DNA of 64,000 bases from Shewanella carassii (lineage in GTDB: Bacteria > Pseudomonadota > Gammaproteobacteria > Enterobacterales > Shewanellaceae): contig NZ_NGVS01000033.1 in NCBI RefSeq assembly GCF_002777975.1, forward strand, positions 459,047 to 523,046, read 5' to 3'. The notes beneath the pieces are model-generated. The model did no database searches. It was not told where the DNA came from and saw only the letters and a list, made by a program, of their open reading frames with translations. A program made the position numbers and the translations under genes. Positions 8,254 to 17,088 of the stretch are shown here, in pieces (the first letter of the stretch is position 1; every line of letters begins with the position of its first letter).

Positions 8254-9564
8254 ATGAGTGACAGACAACAGGTAACCAATGCCAGGGGCGAGCGGATTGC
8301 CATAGTGGCCGGTCTGCGTACCCCGTTTGCCAAACAGGCGACGGCGTTTCACGGCGTATCGGCGCTGGATATGGGCAAGATGGTGGTCAATGAGCTGCTC
8401 AGTCGCAGTGAATTGGACCCCAAGCTGATTGAGCAGCTTGTCTACGGCCAGGTCGTACAGATGCCGGCCGCGCCCAATATTGCCCGTGAAATTGTTCTGG
8501 GTACCGGCATGAATTTGCACACAGATGCCTATAGTGTTACCCGTGCCTGTGCCACCAGTTTTCAGTCCACTGTCAATATTGCCGAGTCGATCATGACGGG
8601 CAATATCGAAATAGGCATAGCCGGGGGCTCGGATTCCTCCTCTGTGCTGCCTATCGGGGTGTCCCGCAAGTTGGCCCATGCCTTGGTCGATCTCAACAAG
8701 GCCCGTACCCTGGGACAGAAGTGGAACATAGTTCGCCGTCTGGGGTTTAAAGATCTCTTGCCTGTGCCGCCTGCTGTGGCCGAATATTCCACCGGCCTGT
8801 CCATGGGGCAAACCGCCGAGCAGATGGCCAAGAGCCACGGCATCAGCCGCGCCGATCAGGATGCGCTGGCCCACCGCTCTCATACCCTGGCGAGCCAGAG
8901 CTGGAATGAAGGCAAGCTCAAGGATGAAGTCATGGTGGCTCATGTGCCGCCCTACAAGAGTTTTATCGAGCGTGACAACAATATCCGCGACAACTCCTCC
9001 CTTGAGTCTTACGCCAAACTCAGACCCGTATTCGACCGCAAGCACGGCAGTGTCACCGCCGCCAACAGTACCCCGCTGACCGATGGCGCCTCGGCGGTGA
9101 TCCTGATGAGCGAAGGTCGAGCCAAGGCCCTGGGTTACACCCCCATTGGCTATATCAAGAGCTATGCCTTCAGCGCCATAGATGTTTGGGAGGACATGCT
9201 GATGGGGCCATCCTACGCCACGCCACTGGCGTTGAAACGCGCCGGTATGCAGCTCGAAGATCTGACCCTGATAGAGATGCACGAAGCCTTTGCCGCCCAG
9301 ACTTTGGCCAATATGAAGATGTTTGCCTCGAAGAAGTTTGCCGAGGAAAAACTCGGTCAGAGCCGCGCCATTGGTGAAATCGATATGAGCAAGTTCAACG
9401 TGCTCGGCGGCTCGCTGGCCTATGGCCATCCGTTTGCGGCCACGGGTACTCGCTTGATCACCCAAGTGTGTAATGAACTGAAGCGCCGCGGTGGCGGTAC
9501 GGGGCTGACAACCGCCTGTGCGGCCGGTGGTCTGGGTGTGGCAATGATAGTGGAAGTGGAGTAA
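8254..9564 (+). CDS. fadI: 3-ketoacyl-CoA thiolase FadI
   Basis: FadI carries out the last step of beta-oxidation, cleaving 3-ketoacyl-CoA with CoA to give acetyl-CoA. The nucleophilic cysteine is C99 in 'TRACATSFQS', and the C-terminal catalytic motifs are 'GHPFAATGTR' and 'TTACAAGGLG'. The length of 436 residues is normal for FadI, which is longer than FadA. An AGGGTGA ribosome site precedes the ATG. It is immediately followed by fadJ, the order used for the anaerobic/auxiliary FadIJ complex. Confidence 0.95.
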   Translation: MSDRQQVTNARGERIAIVAGLRTPFAKQATAFHGVSALDMGKMVVNELLSRSELDPKLIEQLVYGQVVQMPAAPNIAREIVLGTGMNLHTDAYSVTRACATSFQSTVNIAESIMTGNIEIGIAGGSDSSSVLPIGVSRKLAHALVDLNKARTLGQKWNIVRRLGFKDLLPVPPAVAEYSTGLSMGQTAEQMAKSHGISRADQDALAHRSHTLASQSWNEGKLKDEVMVAHVPPYKSFIERDNNIRDNSSLESYAKLRPVFDRKHGSVTAANSTPLTDGASAVILMSEGRAKALGYTPIGYIKSYAFSAIDVWEDMLMGPSYATPLALKRAGMQLEDLTLIEMHEAFAAQTLANMKMFASKKFAEEKLGQSRAIGEIDMSKFNVLGGSLAYGHPFAATGTRLITQVCNELKRRGGGTGLTTACAAGGLGVAMIVEVE

Positions 9565-9570
9565 TTGCAG

Positions 9571-11709
9571 ATGGAAAACAGCAACAAGAGTTTTAGCCTC
9601 AGCCGCCGCGACGACGGCATTGCCATTCTTTCCATGGATGTACCCGGCGAAAGCATGAATACCCTCAAGGCCGAATTCGGCCCTGAGATCAGCGCCTTGC
9701 TGAGCGAAATCAAAGCGGACAGCAGTATCAAGGGCTTGGTGATTATCTCAGGTAAGCCTGATTCCTTCGTGGCCGGCGCCGATATCTCCATGCTCGATGC
9801 CTGTCAAAGCGCCGCCGATGCCCGCGAGCTGTCGAGCTCAGGGCATAAGGTGTTTGCCGAACTGGAAGGGTTGAAAATTCCTGTAGTCGCAGCCATTCAC
9901 GGCGCCTGTCTCGGTGGCGGCCTCGAGCTGGCACTGGCTTGCCATCTGCGGCTGTGCAGTGACGACAAGAAAACCATGTTGGGGGTGCCGGAAGTTCAGC
10001 TCGGTCTGCTGCCGGGCGGTGGTGGTACCCAGCGTCTGCCACGCCTGGTGGGGATCACCACAGCGCTTGATATGATGCTTACCGGTAAACAGGTTCGCCC
10101 CAAGCAGGCGCTGAAGATGGGGCTGGTGGACGATATGGTGCCCAAGTCGATTCTGCTGGAGGCGGCGGTTGAACTGGCATTGGCCGGCAAAGCCAAGCGC
10201 GGTAAAGGCAAAAATAATCAACCTCTGATGAACAAGCTGCTCGAAAGCAACGGCTTTGGGCAGAAAATCATCTTTGATCAGGCCCGTAAACAGGTTGCCA
10301 GAAAAACCCAGGGTAACTATCCGGCGCCGGACAAGATCATCGACTGTGTGCGGGTGGGGATGAGCCAGGGGATAGAGGCAGGTTTGGCCACAGAGGCGCG
10401 CCATTTCGGCGAGCTGGTGGTGACGTCCGAGTCGGCGGCGCTGCGCTCCATCTTCTTTGCCACCACAGAAATGAAAAAGGAAACCGGCGCCGAAGGTGCT
10501 GAGCCCAGTCCGGTTCACAAGGCCGTAGTGCTCGGCGGTGGCCTGATGGGCGGCGGTATCGCCTCAGTGACCACCACCAAGGCCAAAATCCCGGTGCGGG
10601 TCAAGGATATCAGTGAGCAGGGACTCAGCAATGCGCTGGGCTATGCCTATAAGTTACTGGATAAGGGCGTCAAGCGTCGGCATATGACCCCGGCGGTGCG
10701 CGATAAGCAGATGGCCTTGATGACGACGACTACAGACTATGTTGGGGTCAAGGATGCCGACATAGTGGTCGAGGCGGTATTTGAGGATCTCAGCCTCAAG
10801 CATCAAATGGTGCGGGATATCGAGCGCGAATGCGGTGAACACACTATTTTTGCGTCCAACACCTCGTCTCTGCCCATAGGTCAGATTGCCGAAGCCGCCG
10901 CCAGGCCGGAAAACGTCATCGGCCTGCATTACTTCTCGCCGGTAGAGAAGATGCCGCTGGTGGAAGTGATTGCTCACGACAAGACCTCGCCCCAGACGAT
11001 AGCCACCACAGTGGCCTTTGCCCGCAAACAGGGCAAGACGCCGATAGTGGTGAAAGATGGCGCCGGTTTCTATGTTAACCGTATTCTGGCGCTCTATATG
11101 AATGAAGCGGCGCAGCTGCTGCTTGAGGGCAACAGTGTCGAGAGCCTGGATAAGGCGCTGGTGAAGTTTGGCTTCCCAGTCGGCCCTATCACTCTGCTCG
11201 ATGAAGTGGGTATTGATGTGGGCGCCAAGATTTCGCCGATACTCGAAAAGGAGTTGGGTGAGCGTTTCGCTGCCCCCTCTGCCTTCGATAAGCTGCTCGC
11301 CGATGACCGCAAGGGGCGCAAGAATGCCAAGGGCTTCTATCTCTACGGTCCTAAAGCCGGCAAGAAGAAGGAAGTGGACAAGAGCGTTTATCAAGTGCTG
11401 GGGATAGCGCCGGGTGTTGGCGCCGAAAATGCCAACCTGGCAGAGCGCTGTGTGGTGCAGATGCTCAATGAAGCGGTGCGGTGTCTGGAAGAGGGCATCA
11501 TAGCCTCTGCCCGCGATGGGGATATTGGCGCCATCTTCGGCATAGGTTTCCCGCCTTTCCTCGGTGGGCCTTTCCACTATATAGACACCATGGGCGCCGA
11601 TCAGTTGCTGGCCAAGCTGGAACGCTTCCAGAGCCGCTTCGGCGACAGATTCGCCCCGAGTGAATTGCTCAAGACCATGGCCGCAGAAGGACGACGCTTC
11701 TTCGACTGA
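9571..11709 (+). CDS. fadJ: Fatty acid oxidation complex alpha subunit FadJ
   Basis: FadJ is the multifunctional partner of FadI, with enoyl-CoA hydratase/isomerase activity in the N-terminal third and NAD-dependent 3-hydroxyacyl-CoA dehydrogenase activity behind it. The crotonase part shows 'GACLGGGLELALACHLR' and 'LLPGGGGTQRLPRL'; the dehydrogenase Rossmann motif is 'GGGLMGGGIASV'. The ATG at 9571 is preferred over the TTG two codons upstream, because the GGAG in the end of fadI is then nine bases away rather than three. The protein is 712 residues. The two genes are separated by only six bases and should be co-translated. Confidence 0.94.
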   Translation: MENSNKSFSLSRRDDGIAILSMDVPGESMNTLKAEFGPEISALLSEIKADSSIKGLVIISGKPDSFVAGADISMLDACQSAADARELSSSGHKVFAELEGLKIPVVAAIHGACLGGGLELALACHLRLCSDDKKTMLGVPEVQLGLLPGGGGTQRLPRLVGITTALDMMLTGKQVRPKQALKMGLVDDMVPKSILLEAAVELALAGKAKRGKGKNNQPLMNKLLESNGFGQKIIFDQARKQVARKTQGNYPAPDKIIDCVRVGMSQGIEAGLATEARHFGELVVTSESAALRSIFFATTEMKKETGAEGAEPSPVHKAVVLGGGLMGGGIASVTTTKAKIPVRVKDISEQGLSNALGYAYKLLDKGVKRRHMTPAVRDKQMALMTTTTDYVGVKDADIVVEAVFEDLSLKHQMVRDIERECGEHTIFASNTSSLPIGQIAEAAARPENVIGLHYFSPVEKMPLVEVIAHDKTSPQTIATTVAFARKQGKTPIVVKDGAGFYVNRILALYMNEAAQLLLEGNSVESLDKALVKFGFPVGPITLLDEVGIDVGAKISPILEKELGERFAAPSAFDKLLADDRKGRKNAKGFYLYGPKAGKKKEVDKSVYQVLGIAPGVGAENANLAERCVVQMLNEAVRCLEEGIIASARDGDIGAIFGIGFPPFLGGPFHYIDTMGADQLLAKLERFQSRFGDRFAPSELLKTMAAEGRRFFD

Positions 11710-11740
11710 CACTGATTGGAATGGCTGTTCTTCGAATCGC

Positions 11741-11800
11741 CTTTGAGTAACAGCACTTTGAATAACAGTGCTTTGAGTTACAGTGCTTCGAATAACAGCG
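11741..11800. repeat. Four tandem 15-bp repeats after fadJ
   Basis: Four head-to-tail copies of CTTTGARTAACAGYR (units starting at 11741, 11756, 11771 and 11786) differ from each other at a few positions. They lie between the fadJ stop and its terminator. A degenerate half-unit precedes them. No coding frame is plausible. Confidence 0.85.
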
Positions 11801-11844
11801 CTGCTTTACTGTAAAAGCGGCCTCAGGCCGCAACCCTCCAACCA

Positions 11845-11884
11845 AACGCCCCGGTAAGGCTGTAAATCACCGGGGCGTTTTTTT
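11845..11884 (+). terminator. Rho-independent terminator of fadIJ
   Basis: AACGCCCCGGT pairs with ACCGGGGCGTT around a 14-base loop, followed by a run of T. It is a strong GC-rich stem placed about 135 bases after the fadJ stop codon. Confidence 0.88.
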
Positions 11885-12036
11885 AACTGTCACAACCGGG
11901 GATAGGACGTGATATCGGCAAATTGAAACGGGAAAATACCGGGTTATGGGTGATTCGAGTTCCGGGGAAACTCAACGAAATAGGCGAACATTGCCTATTT
12001 CGCTGCGCTTTTATTGGTTCAAATCAGAATAACGAG

Positions 12037-12054
12037 GCGGGTCTGTAGACCCGT
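12037..12054 (-). terminator. Short hairpin after the first chemoreceptor gene
   Basis: GCGGGTC-TGTA-GACCCGT forms a 7-bp stem with a 4-base loop just downstream of the leftward chemoreceptor gene. A second 9-bp inverted repeat, GAAATAGGC/GCCTATTTC, lies further on at 11977-12001. Neither has a clear T-run, so they are terminator candidates only. Confidence 0.45.
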
Positions 12055-12076
12055 CCGTTGAGAGTGACACGCTATA

Positions 12077-13732
12077 TTATTGTCCGAGATCGAATCGACG
12101 GGTGGTTTCCATCAGATCGGATGCCAAGCGGTTAAGATCCTGACAGGTGGCTGCCGTATGCTGGGTGCCTTGAGTATTTTCCTCGGAAACCATCTGGATG
12201 GTGCTCAGGTTACGGTTGAGATCCTCGGCCACCACGTTTTGCTCCTCGGTGGCGCTGGCAATCTGATTACTCATATCGGTAATAGTGTTCACCGCCTCGT
12301 TGATACTGACGATGCTTTCACCGGCCTTGCTGGCCAGTTCCAAAGAGTCTTGCATCTGCGCTCGACTGATCTGCATCGCTTCACCGGCTTCAGCCGTGCG
12401 AGCCTGCAACATTTCGATGGTCTTGCTGATCTCTTCGGTCGAGGTCTGTGTACGCTGCGCCAGAGTGCGTACTTCATCAGAGACTACGGCAAAGCCACGT
12501 CCCTGCTCACCGGCTCTGGCGGCCTCAATGGCGGCATTCAACGCCAATAGATTGGTTTGGTCGGCAATGCCGCGGATCACGTCCAGCACCATGCTGATGT
12601 TATGGCTGTCCTGTTCCAGCTGTTGCACAACATTGGATGCCGAATCCAGCTTGTCGGCAACCGTATCTATGCTGGTGACCGTTTGTTGCACTATGCCAGT
12701 GCCTTCATGGGCTGCTTCCATGGCATTATTGGCGGCATTGGCGGCGGCGGTTGTATTGCGGGCGACTTCCTGAAGAGTCGATTGCATTTCATTCATGGCC
12801 GTTGCCACTTGATCGATTTCGTTTTGTTGCTGTGACATGCCCTGGGCCGATTGCTCGGAAATGGCGCTCATTTCTGATACGGCCGAGCCGAGTTGCTCAA
12901 CAGAGGAGGAGATCTCTGTCACCAGTTTTTTCAGGCCTTCCTTCATTTCACGAATGGCCAGGGCCAGTTGCCCGGTTTCGTCGTTGTTGATGCGACCGCT
13001 TTCAATCCAGTCACAGAGTTCTCCACGGCCGAGCTTACCTTCGGAAATGGCCCGGGCCTGAGTGACCAACATGGTGAGTGGATTACGGATCTGACGGGTG
13101 AGAATGGTGGCGAAAAAGATCACCAGCAGTAATGCGGCTATGGTGATGATAGTGATGCTTAACGTTGCCGAATCATAGTGATGTTCAACTTCAGCCTTGC
13201 CGGTATCGGCAAATCCGTGATTGATTTTGACCAATTTTTCAACATCATCAACAATCAAGGCAAATTTCTTTGGACCCTGAGTTAAAAATAACTGTTGTGC
13301 TTCGGGGATCCGACCACTGTCCAGTAAGTCGGCTACGCGGTTGTGAAATTCATGATATTCATCCCAATGTTTAACAATCGCAGTATAAGCGTCAGTTTCC
13401 TCTTGGTTGAAGAGATTCTTGCTGTATTCATGAAACAGTTTCTTGAGCGTTTGTGCCTGTTTTATCATCACGCCATTGTATTGTTGAGCTGTCTCGGGAT
13501 CGTCCAAAATCAAGAAATACCCCAGTTCATAGCGGCGAAAATCGGTCACCTGACTACGAATATCATTGGCGATGTTCATGCTGGGAATGTTGGCATCAGT
13601 GATTTCGATTACGGCGTCATTCATCTGGTTAAACAGGTAGAGCGAAAACATTCCCATGAAGAGCAAGATTGCCCCAAAAAGGGAAAATGCCATAGCCAGT
13701 TTTTTACCTATTGTCAGGTGTCTGAGACTCAT
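12077..13732 (-). CDS. Methyl-accepting chemotaxis protein (copy 1)
   Basis: A 551-residue transmembrane chemoreceptor. Membrane helices are near residues 12-34 and 192-212, enclosing a roughly 155-residue helical periplasmic sensor of the four-helix-bundle kind. A HAMP domain follows, then the cytoplasmic signalling hairpin with the conserved tip 'IADQTNLLALNAAIEAARAG'. It would control CheA and hence flagellar rotation in response to an unknown ligand. The ribosome site AAGG lies seven bases before the ATG. The C-terminal ~200 residues are almost identical to the second receptor at 18963-20618, whereas the sensor domains have diverged. Confidence 0.93.
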   Translation of the reverse strand: MSLRHLTIGKKLAMAFSLFGAILLFMGMFSLYLFNQMNDAVIEITDANIPSMNIANDIRSQVTDFRRYELGYFLILDDPETAQQYNGVMIKQAQTLKKLFHEYSKNLFNQEETDAYTAIVKHWDEYHEFHNRVADLLDSGRIPEAQQLFLTQGPKKFALIVDDVEKLVKINHGFADTGKAEVEHHYDSATLSITIITIAALLLVIFFATILTRQIRNPLTMLVTQARAISEGKLGRGELCDWIESGRINNDETGQLALAIREMKEGLKKLVTEISSSVEQLGSAVSEMSAISEQSAQGMSQQQNEIDQVATAMNEMQSTLQEVARNTTAAANAANNAMEAAHEGTGIVQQTVTSIDTVADKLDSASNVVQQLEQDSHNISMVLDVIRGIADQTNLLALNAAIEAARAGEQGRGFAVVSDEVRTLAQRTQTSTEEISKTIEMLQARTAEAGEAMQISRAQMQDSLELASKAGESIVSINEAVNTITDMSNQIASATEEQNVVAEDLNRNLSTIQMVSEENTQGTQHTAATCQDLNRLASDLMETTRRFDLGQ

Positions 13733-14667
13733 AGTTAAACCTTTTTGTTTTATTTGTTAAAACGGTGACTTTATATTATGAAGTCACTTTAGAATGATAG
13801 GGGTTACAAACGGAAAATAAAAAACAGACAGTCGAAAAGTATTATGTATCTTAAAGGATGCATAACGGTTCCGACAGGTGTTTACTATGTCGAGTTTGTT
13901 CTAAATCTATTTATATTCTTCAAATTTTTTGGTGAATGTTGCCACTGAATTTTTAGTATGATGGATATTTACAGGTAGTAGCCATCCATGGCGCGACAAA
14001 TTTACACTAAATCAAGAGACATGCTTTCACGCACATTAAATATTATCTTTTAAGATGCCACTTTTGGGAATGACATTTGTCACAATTATGGTGAAACTGA
14101 GAATTTTGTATTCACTTTCACACTGGTTATTGTGCTTTAGTTATTAACTATAGATGAAAATGGCGTTAGCAATGGATTAATGAATAATAATTAATGATTG
14201 TTGCGATCATCGTTATTTGATTGATGGTTTTTGGTCGGGTGTTGATTCCGTTTTCTTTTTGCTGGCGATTACCTATTTTTAATGTGTTTTGGTTGTTTTT
14301 ATGTTTTATAAATATTGGTCTGGTTACTTTTTCTATTTTTAAAGCAATAATGAAGTACAATAATTTGATTTGGTTGTTACTCTTTGCGGCTTTCCTAAGT
14401 TGATACTAAATTTCACCTTAAAATATTAGTTATTACTGTGCTTGTTGTTTTTTACAGCAAGGACGTGATTAAATAATGCTCATAATTTAAGTTGCTTGTG
14501 AACAAAAGTGTGACTCGATTAATATTTAACGGACAAAGTTTAGTGTACCGAATGGGATGCTTGGATCCAGGATGTATAATTAACGTCCATCATATTAGCC
14601 CGGTCGAATAAACATTCTTAGAACACATGGTAATGAATTTCCGGGTACTTTAGTTTCGAGCAATGTC
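13733..14667. other. Long AT-rich intergenic region
   Basis: About 930 bases separate the leftward chemoreceptor from the rightward FAD oxidoreductase. The small frames inside are lysine/isoleucine- or phenylalanine-rich products of low GC and have no ribosome sites, so none is called. The region should hold two divergent promoters. A perfect palindrome TGACATTTGTCA sits at 14071-14082. A TATAAT at 14575-14580 could be a -10 element for the rightward gene, but no matching -35 box was found. Confidence 0.5.
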
Positions 14668-16983
14668 ATGATAGAAATCCAACTCGATGGTACTCTCATC
14701 TCAACGGAAGAAAATAAAACACTTCTGGAAATAGCAACAGAGAATGGGGTTCATATTCCCAGTCTTTGCAATATAGGTAACAGGTTAAATACTGAGTTTG
14801 AACATCACTGCAATATTTGTGTAGTGGAGGTGTGTCTTGCCGGCTCACCACCATCTGAGCGTCAGTGTCTGCGGGCTTGTGAAACGCTGGCTCAGCAGGG
14901 AATGGAGGTTGTTACCCATTCTGCTTTTCTGAGTGAGCAGCGGCAGCAAGCGCTTAAATACCTGTTACAGGATCATTTTGCCGACTGTGAAGCTCCATGC
15001 CAACAGGCTTGCCCTGCGGGAGTGGATGTTCAGCAGTATCTTTACCACTTAGCTCAGGGGAATCACACTGAGGCGGTGAAGGTTATCAAACAAACCTTGC
15101 CCATGCCTCTGTCTATTGGCCGGGTATGTCCGGCATTTTGTGAAGCCGAGTGTCGCCGCTCATTGATCGATGAGCCCGTGGCTATTCGACAACTCAAACG
15201 TCATGCTGCCGATCTGGATTTGGCGGATATGGAAAGTTATGTCCCGGAACGCCTTCCGGATACGGGCAAGAAAGTCGCTATCATTGGAGCCGGCCCCGCG
15301 GGATTGACAGCTGGCTATTTTCTTTCCAATCAAGGACATAATGTTACCATTTATGACGAGGCTCCCCAGGCCGGTGGTTGGTTGAGATACGGTATCCCTG
15401 AGTATCGTCTCCCTAAAGCCATTTTGGATAAAGAGATAGAACTCCTTCAGTGTAATGGTTTGGAGATAGTGACAGGATGTCGTCTGGGAAGAGATATTAA
15501 TCTGGATGAACTGGCTCAAACCCATGACGCTATCTGCTTGGCCATAGGTGCCCAAAAAGCGGTGGAGATGAACTATCCGGGTAGCGATTTGGCGGGATGC
15601 TTCCTCGGGGTCGACTATCTGCGCGACTATTGTACGGACAAGAGACTGACAACAGGCAATAAGGTGGCCGTTATCGGTGGCGGGAATACGGCCATAGATT
15701 GTGCCCGTACTGCCGTGCGCGAGGGGGCTGATGTCACTCTGATTTATCGTCGTACCAAAGCCAGCATGCCAGCAGAGCCGCACGAGGTGCATGCCGCCGA
15801 AGAGGAAGGGGTTAAATTTCACTTCTTGGCTAATCCGGCATGCAATCACGCCGATGAGCATGGCCGGGTACGGGCCGTCACTTTTGACAAGATGCTACTC
15901 AGTGAACCCGATGCATCGGGGCGTCAAAGTGTCATTGCCAGCGGTGAGCAGTTTACTGAGGACTTTGATACCGTTATCGCTGCAGTATCACAACAAACCG
16001 ATCTGTCTTTCCTGGATACACCTAAAAATCAGCTTGCCTCTGGTCAACTGACATTGACGCGTTGGAATACTATTTCCGGTTGCGACCACACCATGTCTGC
16101 CGGTATTGACAAGTTATTCGTGATTGGGGATTCTCGCCGTGGCCCGGCTACTGCCGTGGCGGCCATAGCCGATGGGCGGCGTGCGGCTGAAGCGATCAGT
16201 CGCCAATTGTCCTCGGGTCTAACATGCGCCCTGAGCCCACGGGCTTTTAACGCTCGCAAGGCTGCCAAGACCCGCATGTTGGACAAGTCGCTTTATCCTG
16301 CCTCAAAGGTAGAACCCAGAGTTAAAATGGCTGAATTGCCTGCTGCAGAACGGCTACAGAGTTTTGCCGAGGTCGAGTTGGGATTTAGCCAAGAACAGGC
16401 ATTGCGGGAAGCGGCCCGTTGTTTGGAATGCGCCTGTCAGTCCAACAAGGATTGCAAATTGCGGCACTATGCCACCGAGTACAAGATCAAAGAAACGCAA
16501 CTGGACATAAGTCATGCCAGACGTTTTGTTATAGATGATTCGGCTCCGCTTATCACTTTTGATGCCAACCGTTGTATTAGCTGCGGAGCCTGCATCAGCG
16601 CCTGCCATAGCCATGGGCATAATGTCATTCGTTTTACTCCCGATCATTACAGTGCCTTGCCTGCGGGAGAAGAGGCGCTGCGCTGCGCTCCAAGGGCCGG
16701 TTTCAGCGTTTCCATGGCTGACAGTGAATGTGTGCAATGTGGCCAGTGTGTGCAGGTTTGTCCGACCGGAGCCCTGGTCTACAAAACCGATAAGCGTTAT
16801 AACCGGGTGACTATGCGGGCGCTGGGCTTATATCGAGACGATCTGTTGTCTGATATTCGGGTCAGTCATGGCAACCCGGGCGTACTGGCTTTTTATCGGG
16901 ATATGAATACCACGCCCATGGGGGCATTGGCTCATCAATTATTGCATACCCACTATATAGACAGGACTCGACTCGGAGCTTAG
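14668..16983 (+). CDS. FAD/NAD(P) oxidoreductase with N-terminal [2Fe-2S] and C-terminal 2x[4Fe-4S] domains
   Basis: This 771-residue protein is a modular electron-transfer enzyme. Residues 1-80 form a NuoG/hydrogenase-like [2Fe-2S] domain with cysteines at 34, 48, 51 and 67/71. A cysteine-rich GltD-type linker follows ('CEAPCQQACPAGVDVQQYL'). Next come an FAD-binding fold ('KVAIIGAGPAGLTAGYF') and an NAD(P) fold ('KVAVIGGGNTAIDCAR'). The C-terminus has two ferredoxin motifs ('CISCGACISACHSHG' and 'CVQCGQCVQVCPTGAL'). It has no signal peptide and should be cytosolic. Similar architecture occurs in glutamate synthase small-chain relatives and in accessory subunits of formate dehydrogenases or hydrogenases. 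No catalytic molybdenum or hydrogenase subunit is adjacent, so its partner and substrate are unknown. Confidence 0.82.
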   Translation: MIEIQLDGTLISTEENKTLLEIATENGVHIPSLCNIGNRLNTEFEHHCNICVVEVCLAGSPPSERQCLRACETLAQQGMEVVTHSAFLSEQRQQALKYLLQDHFADCEAPCQQACPAGVDVQQYLYHLAQGNHTEAVKVIKQTLPMPLSIGRVCPAFCEAECRRSLIDEPVAIRQLKRHAADLDLADMESYVPERLPDTGKKVAIIGAGPAGLTAGYFLSNQGHNVTIYDEAPQAGGWLRYGIPEYRLPKAILDKEIELLQCNGLEIVTGCRLGRDINLDELAQTHDAICLAIGAQKAVEMNYPGSDLAGCFLGVDYLRDYCTDKRLTTGNKVAVIGGGNTAIDCARTAVREGADVTLIYRRTKASMPAEPHEVHAAEEEGVKFHFLANPACNHADEHGRVRAVTFDKMLLSEPDASGRQSVIASGEQFTEDFDTVIAAVSQQTDLSFLDTPKNQLASGQLTLTRWNTISGCDHTMSAGIDKLFVIGDSRRGPATAVAAIADGRRAAEAISRQLSSGLTCALSPRAFNARKAAKTRMLDKSLYPASKVEPRVKMAELPAAERLQSFAEVELGFSQEQALREAARCLECACQSNKDCKLRHYATEYKIKETQLDISHARRFVIDDSAPLITFDANRCISCGACISACHSHGHNVIRFTPDHYSALPAGEEALRCAPRAGFSVSMADSECVQCGQCVQVCPTGALVYKTDKRYNRVTMRALGLYRDDLLSDIRVSHGNPGVLAFYRDMNTTPMGALAHQLLHTHYIDRTRLGA

Positions 16984-17051
16984 ATCTGGCTGGCGCCGAT
17001 AATACTTTGTCGATAAGCTGGAATCATGGTCGGCTATAGGATACCAACCTG

Positions 17052-17079
17052 AAAACGCTCCCGAGTTCGGGAGCGTTTC
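17052..17079. terminator. Bidirectional terminator between convergent genes
   Basis: AAACGCTCCCGA and TCGGGAGCGTTT form a perfect 12-bp stem around a 2-base centre. The A/T ends supply short U-tracts in both directions. It lies in the 105-base gap between the FAD oxidoreductase and the pentaheme cytochrome. Confidence 0.88.
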
Positions 17080-17088
17080 AATCGGAGA

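Noticed and set aside
11741..11800. CRISPR array
   Set aside because: The repeats are 15 bp and directly tandem with no spacers, and no cas genes are present.
14166..14403. Small overlapping frames in the AT-rich gap before the FAD oxidoreductase
   Set aside because: Composition is what AT-rich non-coding DNA gives by chance, and there is no ribosome site.
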